From Bacteroidaceae bacterium (GTDB taxonomy: Bacteria > Bacteroidota > Bacteroidia > Bacteroidales > Bacteroidaceae), in contig JAFTYI010000046.1 of the NCBI GenBank assembly GCA_017464815.1, forward strand, positions 1 to 64,000: a stretch of DNA of 64,000 bases, in the 5' to 3' direction. A model generated the notes under the pieces. The model did no database searches. It was not told the DNA's origin and worked only from the letters and a program-made list of their open reading frames with translations. This document shows positions 15,237 to 24,700 of this stretch, one piece after another (within the stretch, counting starts at the first letter, position 1; every line of letters starts with the position of its first letter). Made by a program: the position numbers and the translations under genes.

Positions 15237-17411
15237 ATGAACGTAATTACAAAAGAGGTCAAGTTGCCTGATGGAAGAACCATCACACTTGAGACGGGAA
15301 AGTTGGCAAAGCAGGCCGACGGTTCGGTAATGCTGCGCATGGGTAACACCGTGTTGCTGGCTACTGTTTGTGCCGCAAAGGATGCAGTTCCCGGAACAGA
15401 TTTTATGCCTTTACAGGTAGAGTACAAAGAGAAGTATGCGGCATTCGGCCGTTTCCCCGGTGGTTTCACCAAGCGCGAAGGTAAGGCTTCGGATTATGAA
15501 ATCCTGACTTGCCGTCTGGTGGACCGCGCTCTTCGTCCTCTCTTCCCTGATAATTATCATGCAGAGGTGTATGTAAACATCATCCTGTTCTCTGCCGACG
15601 GCGTGGATATGCCCGATGCATTGGCCGGATTGGCAGCTTCTGCCGCCCTTGCTGTGAGCGACATTCCTTTCGGAGGTCCTATCTCTGAGGTGCGTGTGGC
15701 CCGCATCAATGGTGAATTTGTCATCAACCCCACCTTCCAACAGCTCGAAGAGGCCGATATGGACTTGATGGTAGCTGCCACTTATGAGAACATCATGATG
15801 GTGGAAGGCGAGATGAAGGAGGTTTCAGAGCAAGACCTGCTCGAAGCCATGAAGGTGGCTCACGCTGCCATCAAGGACCACTGCAAGGTGCAGATGGAAC
15901 TGATGGAAGAGTGTGGCACCGTGACCAAGCGCGAATATTGCCACGAGGAGAACGACGAAGAACTCCGCAAGGCTGTGCGCGAGGCTTGCTATGACAAGGC
16001 ATACGCCATTGCCCAAAGCGGCAACTGCAACAAGCACGAGCGTGGCGAGGCTTTCGAAGCTATCCGCGAAGAGTTCAAGGCTCAGTTCACTGAAGAGGAA
16101 CTGGAGACCAAGGCTGCCCTCATCGACCGCTACTATCACGACGTGGAGAAAGAGGCTATGCGCCGCTGCATCCTCGACGAAGGCAAGCGTCTCGATGGTC
16201 GTAAGACTACCGAAATCCGTCCTATCTGGTGCGAGGTAAGCCCGTTGCCCGGCCCTCACGGTTCTGCCATCTTTACTCGTGGTGAGACTCAGTCACTGAC
16301 CAGCGTCACACTGGGTACCAAGCTCGACGAGAAGATTGTGGACGACGTGCTCGACCAGCACCGCGAGCGTTTCCTCCTCCACTACAACTTCCCTCCCTTC
16401 TCAACCGGCGAGGCCCGTCCGCAGCGTGGCGTAGGCCGTCGCGAGATTGGTCACGGCCACTTGGCTTGGCGTGCGTTGAAGGGACAGATTCCCGCAGATT
16501 ATCCCTATGCTGTACGCGTAGTTTCTGATATTCTTGAGTCAAACGGTTCTTCTTCTATGGCTACTGTATGTGCCGGTACATTGGCACTGATGGATGCTGG
16601 TGTGAAGATGGCCAAGCCCGTGTCAGGTATCGCCATGGGTCTTATCAAGAATGCCGGTGAAGAGAAGTATGCCGTGTTGAGTGATATCCTTGGCGACGAG
16701 GACCACTTGGGCGACATGGACTTCAAGGTGACAGGTACACGCGACGGTATCACCGCCACTCAGATGGACATCAAGGTAGACGGTCTTTCATACGAGATTC
16801 TGGAGAAGGCTCTGTTGCAGGCTAAGGAAGGCCGCGAACACATCCTCGGCAAGATTACCGAGTGCATTGCTGAGCCTCGTGCCGAACTGAAGGACCACGC
16901 TCCTCGCATCGAGGTGATGATTATCCCGAAGGAGTTCATCGGTGCAGTGATTGGCCCGGGTGGAAAGATTATCCAGGGTATGCAGGAAGAGACTGGTGCC
17001 ACCATCACTATCGACGAGATTGACGGTGTGGGCAAGATTGAGATTGCCGGCACCAACAAGCAGTGCATCGAAAGTGCCATGAACATGATCAAGGCCATCG
17101 TTGCCATTCCCGAGGTGGGCGAAGTTTACACCGGTAAGGTTCGCAGCGTGATGCCTTATGGCTGTTTCGTAGAGTTCCTGCCCGGCAAGGACGGATTGCT
17201 CCACATTTCAGAGATTGACTGGAAGCGCTTGGAGACCGTAGAAGAGGCCGGCATCAAGGAAGGCGACGAAATCGAAGTGAAGTTGCTCGACATTGACCCC
17301 AAGACAGGCAAGTTCAAGCTCTCACGCCGCGTGTTGTTGGAGAAGCCTGCTGACTACGTGGAGCGTCCTGCACGCCGTGAGCGTCCCGAGCGTCGTCCTC
17401 GCAGAGACTGA
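15237..17411 (+). CDS. pnp: Polyribonucleotide nucleotidyltransferase (PNPase)
   Basis: 724 residues, full length. PNPase degrades RNA 3' to 5' using phosphate and is a core part of RNA turnover. Domain order: first RNase PH domain (about 1-140), alpha-helical linker (about 145-310), second RNase PH domain (about 320-550) with the catalytic acids in [11 protein letters not shown] (about 485-495), KH domain (about 555-615, [10 protein letters not shown]), S1 domain (about 622-692, [16 protein letters not shown]) and a short basic tail [15 protein letters not shown]. The start ATG follows a clear -7 box by 45 bases. A strong terminator follows. It is a housekeeping gene lying inside the pectin region, which argues against that region being one mobile island. 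Confidence 0.97.
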   Translation: MNVITKEVKLPDGRTITLETGKLAKQADGSVMLRMGNTVLLATVCAAKDAVPGTDFMPLQVEYKEKYAAFGRFPGGFTKREGKASDYEILTCRLVDRALRPLFPDNYHAEVYVNIILFSADGVDMPDALAGLAASAALAVSDIPFGGPISEVRVARINGEFVINPTFQQLEEADMDLMVAATYENIMMVEGEMKEVSEQDLLEAMKVAHAAIKDHCKVQMELMEECGTVTKREYCHEENDEELRKAVREACYDKAYAIAQSGNCNKHERGEAFEAIREEFKAQFTEEELETKAALIDRYYHDVEKEAMRRCILDEGKRLDGRKTTEIRPIWCEVSPLPGPHGSAIFTRGETQSLTSVTLGTKLDEKIVDDVLDQHRERFLLHYNFPPFSTGEARPQRGVGRREIGHGHLAWRALKGQIPADYPYAVRVVSDILESNGSSSMATVCAGTLALMDAGVKMAKPVSGIAMGLIKNAGEEKYAVLSDILGDEDHLGDMDFKVTGTRDGITATQMDIKVDGLSYEILEKALLQAKEGREHILGKITECIAEPRAELKDHAPRIEVMIIPKEFIGAVIGPGGKIIQGMQEETGATITIDEIDGVGKIEIAGTNKQCIESAMNMIKAIVAIPEVGEVYTGKVRSVMPYGCFVEFLPGKDGLLHISEIDWKRLETVEEAGIKEGDEIEVKLLDIDPKTGKFKLSRRVLLEKPADYVERPARRERPERRPRRD

Positions 17412-17440
17412 TAACATCTTATCATAGATAAAAGCAAGAG

Positions 17441-17475
17441 AGAGAGTGCGTCACAAAAGCGCACTCTCTTTTTTT
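17441..17475 (+). terminator. Intrinsic terminator of pnp
   Basis: AGAGAGTGCG and CGCACTCTCT, loop TCACAAAAG, followed by TTTTTTT, 30 bases after the pnp stop codon. Confidence 0.9.
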
Positions 17476-17552
17476 ATTTAACGTGAGTCGGTATAAGGAC
17501 AAAGGTAACAAAACACCTCCCCTAAGTTAGGGGCGTAGCAAGGCCTTTCAGA

Positions 17553-17694
17553 GAGGGTGTGTCAAAAAGTCCTCTTTTCATTTTTTAGACGCGGATGACG
17601 CAGATGACGCAGATAAATTATAACCTATTGGGGTATAATAATTACGAAAAATCCGCGTCATCCGCGTCTAAAAAGTTAATTTTGACACACCCTC
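17553..17694 (+). mobile_element. MITE-like element, family 1, copy 1
   Basis: 142 bp bounded by perfect 15-bp terminal inverted repeats GAGGGTGTGTCAAAA. The interior has tandem GACGC[GA]GAT words on both sides of an A/T core, so the element is nearly palindromic. The reverse complement of 61725-61874 matches it throughout. No coding capacity. The ends resemble those of Bacteroidetes IS elements; a transposase in trans is assumed, not seen. Confidence 0.75.
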
Positions 17695-17747
17695 GAGTTG
17701 TAGTTACTTTTATTCGCAATGCTCCACGTTATTATAAGGACAAACTG

Positions 17748-17810
17748 GGTTATGGAAGTCAGCAGCTGGACTATGGAAGTGCAGGCATGGACTTTCATAG
17801 TCCATAATCA
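17748..17810 (+). repeat. Three 21-nt tandem units (array D)
   Basis: Units at 17748, 17769 and 17790. The first two carry TATGGAAGT followed by CAGCAGCTG or GCAGGCATG. The third has the inverted word ACTTTCATAGTCC, so units 2 and 3 can form an 11-bp hairpin (17770-17780 with 17791-17801, one mismatch). Unit 2 is identical over all 21 bases to the middle unit at 57680-57700. Confidence 0.8.
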
Positions 17811-17845
17811 GTGTAAGTTCAGCCATTGCCGTGTCCCCCAAATCA

Positions 17846-17883
17846 GAAAGGGAGACGCACCTTTGCAGGCGCATCTCCCTTTC
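17846..17883 (-). terminator. Terminator of the CE8 pectinesterase gene
   Basis: On the minus strand AAAGGGAGATGCGCC and GGTGCGTCTCCCTTT form a 15-bp stem (G-T pairs allowed) around TGCAAA, 57 bases past the stop codon. The A/T flanks make it usable in both directions. Confidence 0.75.
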
Positions 17884-17940
17884 ACTCAATTATTAACTAT
17901 CCTTTTATCTTAACTTAAAACTTAACCTTTCTGTGTTTCT

Positions 17941-20900
17941 TTACTTGTTGAGCACCTTCAGCACCTGCACGGCTCCGTTGCAAATGATGCGCACCACGTT
18001 CAACCCCGTCGACAGGGGGAGGGCGACGATGCTGCCTGCTGCCACACCCTTATGGAGCAACGCACCGGTGGGGGTGTAGAGTTCGACAACAGTGCCCGTC
18101 ATCAGTCCGTCGAGCGTGAGCCGGCCATTACTGACCGAGGCGTTGACGGGCTGCGCCTTCACCTGCTCCACCCCGGCAGTGGAGGTGTAGACAAAAGGGG
18201 CGCCGAGTCCTCCCATCTCGTTAGCCGCGCGGAAGGTGTATTCGCCGTCGGCCTCCAGCTTGTAGCTGTTGTCGGTGGTGGCGGTCACATACTTGCCATC
18301 GAGGAAGATGACCATGCACATGGCATCGTCGGCCAGTGTCCACGAGGCCACACCATCGGCCACCGTCACCACAGGCGCTGTCGTCTGCTGGGTGTAGAGG
18401 GTGGGCACCCATCCGTCGGTGCCACACAGCACATTGTAGAGGGTGAACTCCTTGGCCTGCTCGTCGGTGAGGACGGGGGTGTACTTGTTGGTGCTGGTGG
18501 GCGAGTTGCCACGCTTGGAGAGGTCGAGCTTCTTGCCGTCGAGGTCCATGCTGTTGTATTCATAGAAGTGGGTCTCCAACGAACTCATATCGCGCCATCC
18601 GGTGCCGGTGGGGGCTGTCTCCATCCGCGAGTTCAGGAAGTAGGCACGCGGCACACCCTGCCACGGACGGCCCAGCGTGTAGTTCTTGCCATAGAGGGTA
18701 CAGTTTTGGAACACATAGCCCCACTTCTGGCTGGCCTCGGTGGCCGGTGCCACGATGACGTTGCCCGTAGTCCAGCTGTAGAGGTTACACTCGTTGAAGA
18801 ACACGTCGCCGCCACCACAGATGTAGTCGGTTCCGCCATAGATGTCGCACTGATCGAAGAGGGCACGGTGGCCTGACACGTAGGTATCCTGATAGCTCTC
18901 CAGCTTCACACGGTGCAGAATGCTCTTCTGTCCGCGGTCGAAAAGAGCCACCTGCTGTCCGGCACTGGGACCTTTTGCCTTGTCGGCACCGCGGTTGTTG
19001 CGCAGGGTGATGTCCTGCATGTAGATATTGCTCGTATACTTCAGGTGCAGCGTGGCTGTGTTGCTGATGCCGTAGGTCTCGGGCGTGTTGCAGATGATGG
19101 CCCCGTCCATGCTCTGTCCGGTGATGGAGAGGTTGCTGCGGGTCACGTCGGTCATGTGGTCGCCGCTGTTGCCAGCCAGTTCATATTTGCCATCGGGCAC
19201 AAAGATGTGGTAACGGCTCGTGCCCGACGCCTTGTTGGCAGCGGCTATAGCCTGGTCGATGGTGCCGTCCACGCCCACCACGAAGTCATACACCTTCTTT
19301 TTCACCACGGGGCGGTCGCCGATGCCGAAGTTCACGGTGATGTCCGCGGCCAGCTTGTTGCCCGACTCGTCCTCGATGCTTCCGGCCGGCAGGGTGAAGG
19401 TGTGGGTGCTGTTGTAGTCCATGCCCCAGAAGTAGTAGTTCACATACACGTTATCCTCAATCTTAGGCTCCACCGTGCGGCCGTCGAAGAGTGCCGTGGC
19501 ACCGTCGGCCCAACGGACCACCTCGTTGAAACGCAGACTGACACAGCCGTTGGGTGTCTCCAATGTGCTGCCCTCGGGAATGTTCTGTGTCTTCAGCGTA
19601 GGCACACTGCTGTCGCCCACGGGGCGGTACGCGATGCGCAGATAGAGGTTGGTCTGTCCGCTACCCACCGTCAGGGTGAGGGGTGCACCAGCCTTGTGTC
19701 CCTCAAGGACGAAGGTGGCACAGTCCATATACTGTTCGGTAGCTGTGGCAGGAAGCGTCTCCTTCAGAGCTGTCACCGTAGCGCCCTCGCTGCTGACGCC
19801 TAATGTAGTGGGTTGGCCGTTGAAGATGTGGCCGATGAAGGAGATGGCGTGTACCTCGTAGGCATCGGGCACATTCAGTGTCACAGTAGCGTTCTGTGTG
19901 CAGAAACCGTAAATCATCTGACTGCCGGCGGGAGTCCAATATCCGTTGGAGAAGCGTCCGCTCTCCTTGGTGGGGATGAGGGTACACACGTTGTCGGTCC
20001 ACTCCTGTACCATACTTGAATTATAGGGGTTTGTCCAAGCACCATTGGCGGTGGTCAGTCCGCGAAGCTCGCGGTGCATCATGTCGCCCATGTTCAGTTT
20101 CAGGGAATAATCAGCCGATTCGGGTCCGTCGGTCACGGTCACGGCGAGGTCCACCGTCTGGCCGCTCTTCAAGCCGGTGCAGTCCACCGTGCCATCAGCC
20201 GACACGTTCACCGCCTGACCGTCGCAAGTGGCCTTGTAGGTGGTCTTGGCCAGCGTAGAGGCCGTCATGGGCACCACGGTGTGGTTGACACCAGCCGTCA
20301 GGTCGATGCTGTAGGTGTCGTTGTGGGGATAGAAGCGCATGCCGTCCACCCACATATAAGGAACCTTTGTGTCGGGGACAAACTCGGCCACGCGCAGGTC
20401 ATAGGCATTCAGGCAGTAGCCGCCGGGGGTGAAGCAGAGCATCTTGAACGAGTAGGTCTGTCCGCCCTCGAGCTTGAACAGCCACTTGTAGTCGCGTCCG
20501 TTGCTCCAGCTGTTGTTGTTTTCAATGTCCAATGTGTCGGCCTCGATGTAGGCTCCCTTGGCGTTGGTGTAGCCGAGGGCACAACGGATGCCGTCGAGCT
20601 TGGTGCCGATGGACGAGGTGAACTGGTAGTAGCCCGTGACGTCGGCACGCACGTCGAAGAGAATGTAAGAACCGTCGTAAGAGCTGTCAATCAGCTGCGA
20701 CCCCTTGGCCGTACACTTGTTCCACTTGGTGATGTACTTCACGGGCAGCGAGCTGAGCCTGCTCACGTTCCACACCGCCTCGGCCCAGGTGGGATAGACA
20801 TCCACACTGCTGGCTGCCATGCCGCTGGTGAAGGGTTGTCCGTCGGCCGTGGCCCATCCGTTGAACATCATGCCTGCGGGGGCATTCGGCTCGGTGGTGG

Positions 20901-21525
20901 GAAGCACCACGGTTGCTCCCTCGGCATAGGGCTGCTTGGCAAACACGGTGTAGGTGGCATCGGCCGTGGTGTAGGCCTCGTTGTGATAAATCACGTTGTG
21001 CGCCCCCTCGGCATCGCTTGTCACCTCAATGGTATAGAGGTTGATGCCAAAGCTCTGTCCGGCCTTGTCGTAGGTCACCTTGAAGGTGGTGGTCACTCCG
21101 GCCGTCAGTTCATAGTCCCACGAGCGGGTGACGATGTTCTTCGTCCAGTCGTTGTTGTCCGTGCCGCCGGGAACCTCCTGACGGGCCACTGTGCCCACAA
21201 ACTTGCCGCTGGCATCCACCGGACCCAGTTGGCAGTAGCGCGACACACCGGTGCCGGTGGCCACCTGCGCCTTGAAGGTGTACTTGCCGGTGACGGTGGG
21301 CGTCACATCGAACAGCACATAACCGTTCGTGCCACTGGCGTAGTCGAACAACAGGTTGTCACTCTTGATTTCAACGCCGTCATAGGCCTTGATGTTCTTC
21401 AACAGAATAGTTCCGGGAACGGAGGCCGACGTGGCTCCGTTCACCGTAGTGGCTGCTGCGACGGGAGTCACTCCCAACAGGCAGCCCAGCATCACCCCAA
21501 GGATGGTAGCACAGATTTTTTTCAT
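17941..21525 (-). CDS. Large secreted multi-domain pectinesterase, CE8 family
   Basis: 1194 residues; single-domain pectin methylesterases are about 300-400. Signal peptide at about 1-25. Two related beta-sandwich modules follow (about 30-170 and 255-390, both with YDG/FDV..TG.Y.F patterns), with an InlB-like repeat between them (about 190-245, FNGWATADGQPFTSG). Then a third module (about 490-640), an Ig-like domain (about 645-740, LRFNEVVRW) and the CE8 beta-helix (about 750-1040). CE8 motifs: GQQVALF (about 855), SYQDTYVSG (about 878), GGTDYICGGG (about 897) and LGRPW (about 950), covering both Gln, both Asp and the Arg. It removes methyl groups from pectin so that lyases such as the PL1 can act. 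Ends in a tail weakly like the sorting tails of its neighbours. Confidence 0.88.
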   Translation of the reverse strand: MKKICATILGVMLGCLLGVTPVAAATTVNGATSASVPGTILLKNIKAYDGVEIKSDNLLFDYASGTNGYVLFDVTPTVTGKYTFKAQVATGTGVSRYCQLGPVDASGKFVGTVARQEVPGGTDNNDWTKNIVTRSWDYELTAGVTTTFKVTYDKAGQSFGINLYTIEVTSDAEGAHNVIYHNEAYTTADATYTVFAKQPYAEGATVVLPTTEPNAPAGMMFNGWATADGQPFTSGMAASSVDVYPTWAEAVWNVSRLSSLPVKYITKWNKCTAKGSQLIDSSYDGSYILFDVRADVTGYYQFTSSIGTKLDGIRCALGYTNAKGAYIEADTLDIENNNSWSNGRDYKWLFKLEGGQTYSFKMLCFTPGGYCLNAYDLRVAEFVPDTKVPYMWVDGMRFYPHNDTYSIDLTAGVNHTVVPMTASTLAKTTYKATCDGQAVNVSADGTVDCTGLKSGQTVDLAVTVTDGPESADYSLKLNMGDMMHRELRGLTTANGAWTNPYNSSMVQEWTDNVCTLIPTKESGRFSNGYWTPAGSQMIYGFCTQNATVTLNVPDAYEVHAISFIGHIFNGQPTTLGVSSEGATVTALKETLPATATEQYMDCATFVLEGHKAGAPLTLTVGSGQTNLYLRIAYRPVGDSSVPTLKTQNIPEGSTLETPNGCVSLRFNEVVRWADGATALFDGRTVEPKIEDNVYVNYYFWGMDYNSTHTFTLPAGSIEDESGNKLAADITVNFGIGDRPVVKKKVYDFVVGVDGTIDQAIAAANKASGTSRYHIFVPDGKYELAGNSGDHMTDVTRSNLSITGQSMDGAIICNTPETYGISNTATLHLKYTSNIYMQDITLRNNRGADKAKGPSAGQQVALFDRGQKSILHRVKLESYQDTYVSGHRALFDQCDIYGGTDYICGGGDVFFNECNLYSWTTGNVIVAPATEASQKWGYVFQNCTLYGKNYTLGRPWQGVPRAYFLNSRMETAPTGTGWRDMSSLETHFYEYNSMDLDGKKLDLSKRGNSPTSTNKYTPVLTDEQAKEFTLYNVLCGTDGWVPTLYTQQTTAPVVTVADGVASWTLADDAMCMVIFLDGKYVTATTDNSYKLEADGEYTFRAANEMGGLGAPFVYTSTAGVEQVKAQPVNASVSNGRLTLDGLMTGTVVELYTPTGALLHKGVAAGSIVALPLSTGLNVVRIICNGAVQVLKVLNK

Positions 21526-21604
21526 CGATTGTTTTTTTTAGTTTAGTTTAGTCAGTTTGTCGGATTAGTCTATTTCTCCTCAGCCCCGTCTCGTCGGGAC
21601 AGGG

Positions 21605-21700
21605 CAAAAGTACTCATTACACACGCAACACATGTAGAATAATTGCCGCGAAAGGTAAAAACGACAATTTGCCACGCCTTATTTGGCAATTATTCCACTA
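21605..21700 (-). promoter_or_regulatory. CE8 promoter and inverted TGTRGAATAATTGCC boxes
   Basis: The -7 box is TACTTTTG on the minus strand (21605-21612). After 19 bases, ATGTAGAATAATTGCC (21632-21647) follows on the plus strand, with a second copy on the other strand (TAGTGGAATAATTGCC, 21685-21700). The first box has the same spacing as those at the pectate lyase and GH3 promoters; the inverted second copy faces the HTCS gene. Confidence 0.65.
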
Positions 21701-21759
21701 CGCTACATTACAAAGAGAAAAACTTTCACGCATTTTTCTTTCCTATCTTTTTTTTTCTT

Positions 21760-21767
21760 TATCTTTG
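21760..21767 (+). promoter_or_regulatory. -7 box of the HTCS gene
   Basis: TATCTTTG, 32 bases before the ATG at 21800, after a T-rich run. Confidence 0.6.
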
Positions 21768-21799
21768 CCCCGATTAATGTAACTGAATAACTGACAACC

Positions 21800-24700
21800 A
21801 TGCAAAAATTCATATCCACCACTCTTGCGGCCCTGCTTGTGGCCCTTGCGTGCCATGCCCACTCGTCGTGCCAAGTGAAGACGTTCAACCTGCGCGACGG
21901 ATTGGCCTCCAACGTAATCACCGGCATCGAACAGACCAATGACCAGCTGATGTGGTTCACCACCTGGAGCGGACTGGCCAGCTACGACGGCTACCGCTTC
22001 ACCAACTACTACGACATGCCCGACGGGCAGCAGCGCGTGCTCACCACCAACCGCCTGATGGAACTCAGCCCCAGCAGCACGGGCAACATCTGGTGCATCA
22101 CCTACGACCAGAACCCCTTCCTGTTTGACCGCACTCAGGGCCGCTACGTCGACATCATGGCTTTCGTCAAGAAACACCACGGCGTGAGTTTCCACTGCAA
22201 CGGAGTGATTCCCACCCGTGGCGGACACACATGGCTCTTGAGCGTCAACGAAGGATACATTGCCCGCATCGACGACCGCAACTATCAGGCCAAGGAGGGC
22301 ATCCGGCTCTTCCGCCAAGGCGAAGGCATCCTGCAGGGGAAGGCCTTCAATTGGGTGTACGAAGACCTGGACAACGAAGAGTGGATCATCACCCGCCAAG
22401 GAGTCATCCGGTTGAAAGACGGCTGGACAAGCAAGGAGCCCTACCTCTACATGACACAGGTGGGCAAGGATATTTTCATGGCCACCACCGACGGGCACAT
22501 CGCCCGCTTCGACAAGGCGACGGGCCAACTGTCGCCCATGGTTGTCAACACACCCACCAAGCCCACCCGTGTGGGTGTGTTGACAACCATGGGCGACAAA
22601 GCCCTGGTGGCCACCACTGACCGGGGGATTCTCATCTATGACGTCTCCACCAAGCGGATCCGCTTGGTGGAACTGCCGAGCGAAGCGAAGGCAGTGGAGA
22701 ACAGCCGGAGCCTCTACACCGATGCACACGGCGACCTGTGGGCGACCTACGGCGACGGCACCCACCTGCTGCGCGTGATGGCCGACGGACACCGCCTCTA
22801 CCCCATAGCCGACCGCATGCCGGCATTGACCCAGAGCAACCAGACCCTGTTCCACGAGGACAAGGAGGGCACCCTGTGGGTAGCCACCGACAAGGGATTC
22901 TTCGGATACTACGACCAGCAGTCGGACGAGATGTGCCCCTACCCCCTGCGCACCGAGGAGACACAGCCCTACATCGACCGTTGGAGCATCGACAGCCAAG
23001 GCAACCTGTGGTTCAGCAACAACCACAACCTGGCACTCATCCAGTTCAAACACCACGGCATCAGCCACCAGACCGACGCCAGCGAAGTGCGCAGCGTGCT
23101 CTTCGACAGTCAGGGACGCCTGTGGACAGGCTACCGCTCGGGCAAACTCACCGTGGACGACAAACACCTGGGCAGCGACGGACATCTGCACACCACCCCC
23201 GCCCCCTTCACCACCCACATCTATTGCCTCTACGAGGACAGCCGCAAGAACATCTGGATAGGCTCAAAGGGCGACGGGCTCTACCGCCTGACACCCGAGG
23301 GGCGCCTCACCCACTACATCCATAACCCCGCCGACCCCAACTCCATCTGCAGCAATCAAGTGTACGACGTCTACGAAGACCATCAGGGACGCATCTGGAT
23401 AGGCACCTTCGAGAAGGGCATCAGCCTGTTCACCGAGACGGCCGACGGACAACCCCGCTTCAAGAATGCCGGCAGCCAGCTGACCCGCTACCCCTTGCAG
23501 GACTTCCACAAGGTGCGCCGCATCACCGAGACGGCCGACAGCACCATCATCGTGTCGGCCTCTAACGGCATGGTGGTGTTCAAGGACAACGACGAACCGC
23601 TGGAGGACATCAAGTTCTTTGCCCACAAACACGTGCCCGACGACCCCGCCTCACTGCTCACCAGCGATGTGATGCAGACTTTTGCGGCATCCGACGGCAC
23701 CATCTACGTGGCCACCGTGGGCGGCGGACTGCAACGCATGGACAGCAAGGAGCTGAAGCCCGAGAGCAGACAGCTGCAACTGGAGAACATCAGCCACCTG
23801 ATTCGCAACTGCGGCATCATCTTCGGCATCACTGAAGACAGCATGGGCAACATCTGGATAGGGTGTGAAAACAGCCTGAACATGTACGACGTGAAGCGGG
23901 ACAAAGTGTGGTGCTACGGCCCCGAATACTTGGGCGACAACACCCGCTTAGCCGAGGCACTGCCCACCTACCACGCCCCCACCGACAGGATGGTGCTGGG
24001 CACCAGCAGCGGAACCGTGCACTTCGAATGCAAGCGGTTGCAGAAGGACAGCTTCGTGCCTCCCTTGGTGTTCGGCGGCATACAGTTCCACAGCGAACAG
24101 GAGGGCGGCAACACCAACCCACAACCTCTGATGGGCGACTCGCTGACCATCCCGGCCGACCGGCGCGACCTGACCATCTACTTTGCCGCACTGGACTATC
24201 AGGACAACCACATGATACGCTACGCCTACAAGCTCGACGGCTCCGACAAGGAGTGGAACCACCTGGGACAGGAGCGCAGCATCTCGTGGAGCAACCTGCC
24301 CCACGGAACCCACCGCCTGCTGGTCCGCAGCACCAATGCCTACGGCACATGGGTGGACAACACACGCACCCTGCACCTCTTCGTGCAGCCCACCTTCTGG
24401 GAAAGTTGGAAGGGACAGGGCGTGCAGGCACTGATGCTGATAGCCGTCATCGTGCTGGCCGTGTGCATCTATCGCTGGCGCACCCGCACCGAGATGCAGC
24501 ACAAGCTGGACACCATGAAGCTGGAGTTCTTCTCTGACATCAGCCACAAGCTGCGCACCCCGCTCACCCTCATCAGCGGCCCCATCGCCGAAGTGTTGGA
24601 GGCCGGCGGACTGAACGAGACATCGCAAACCCACCTGGAGATGGTGAAACGCAACGCCTCACGCATGCTCGAGATGGTGAACAAGATGCTGACCTACACC

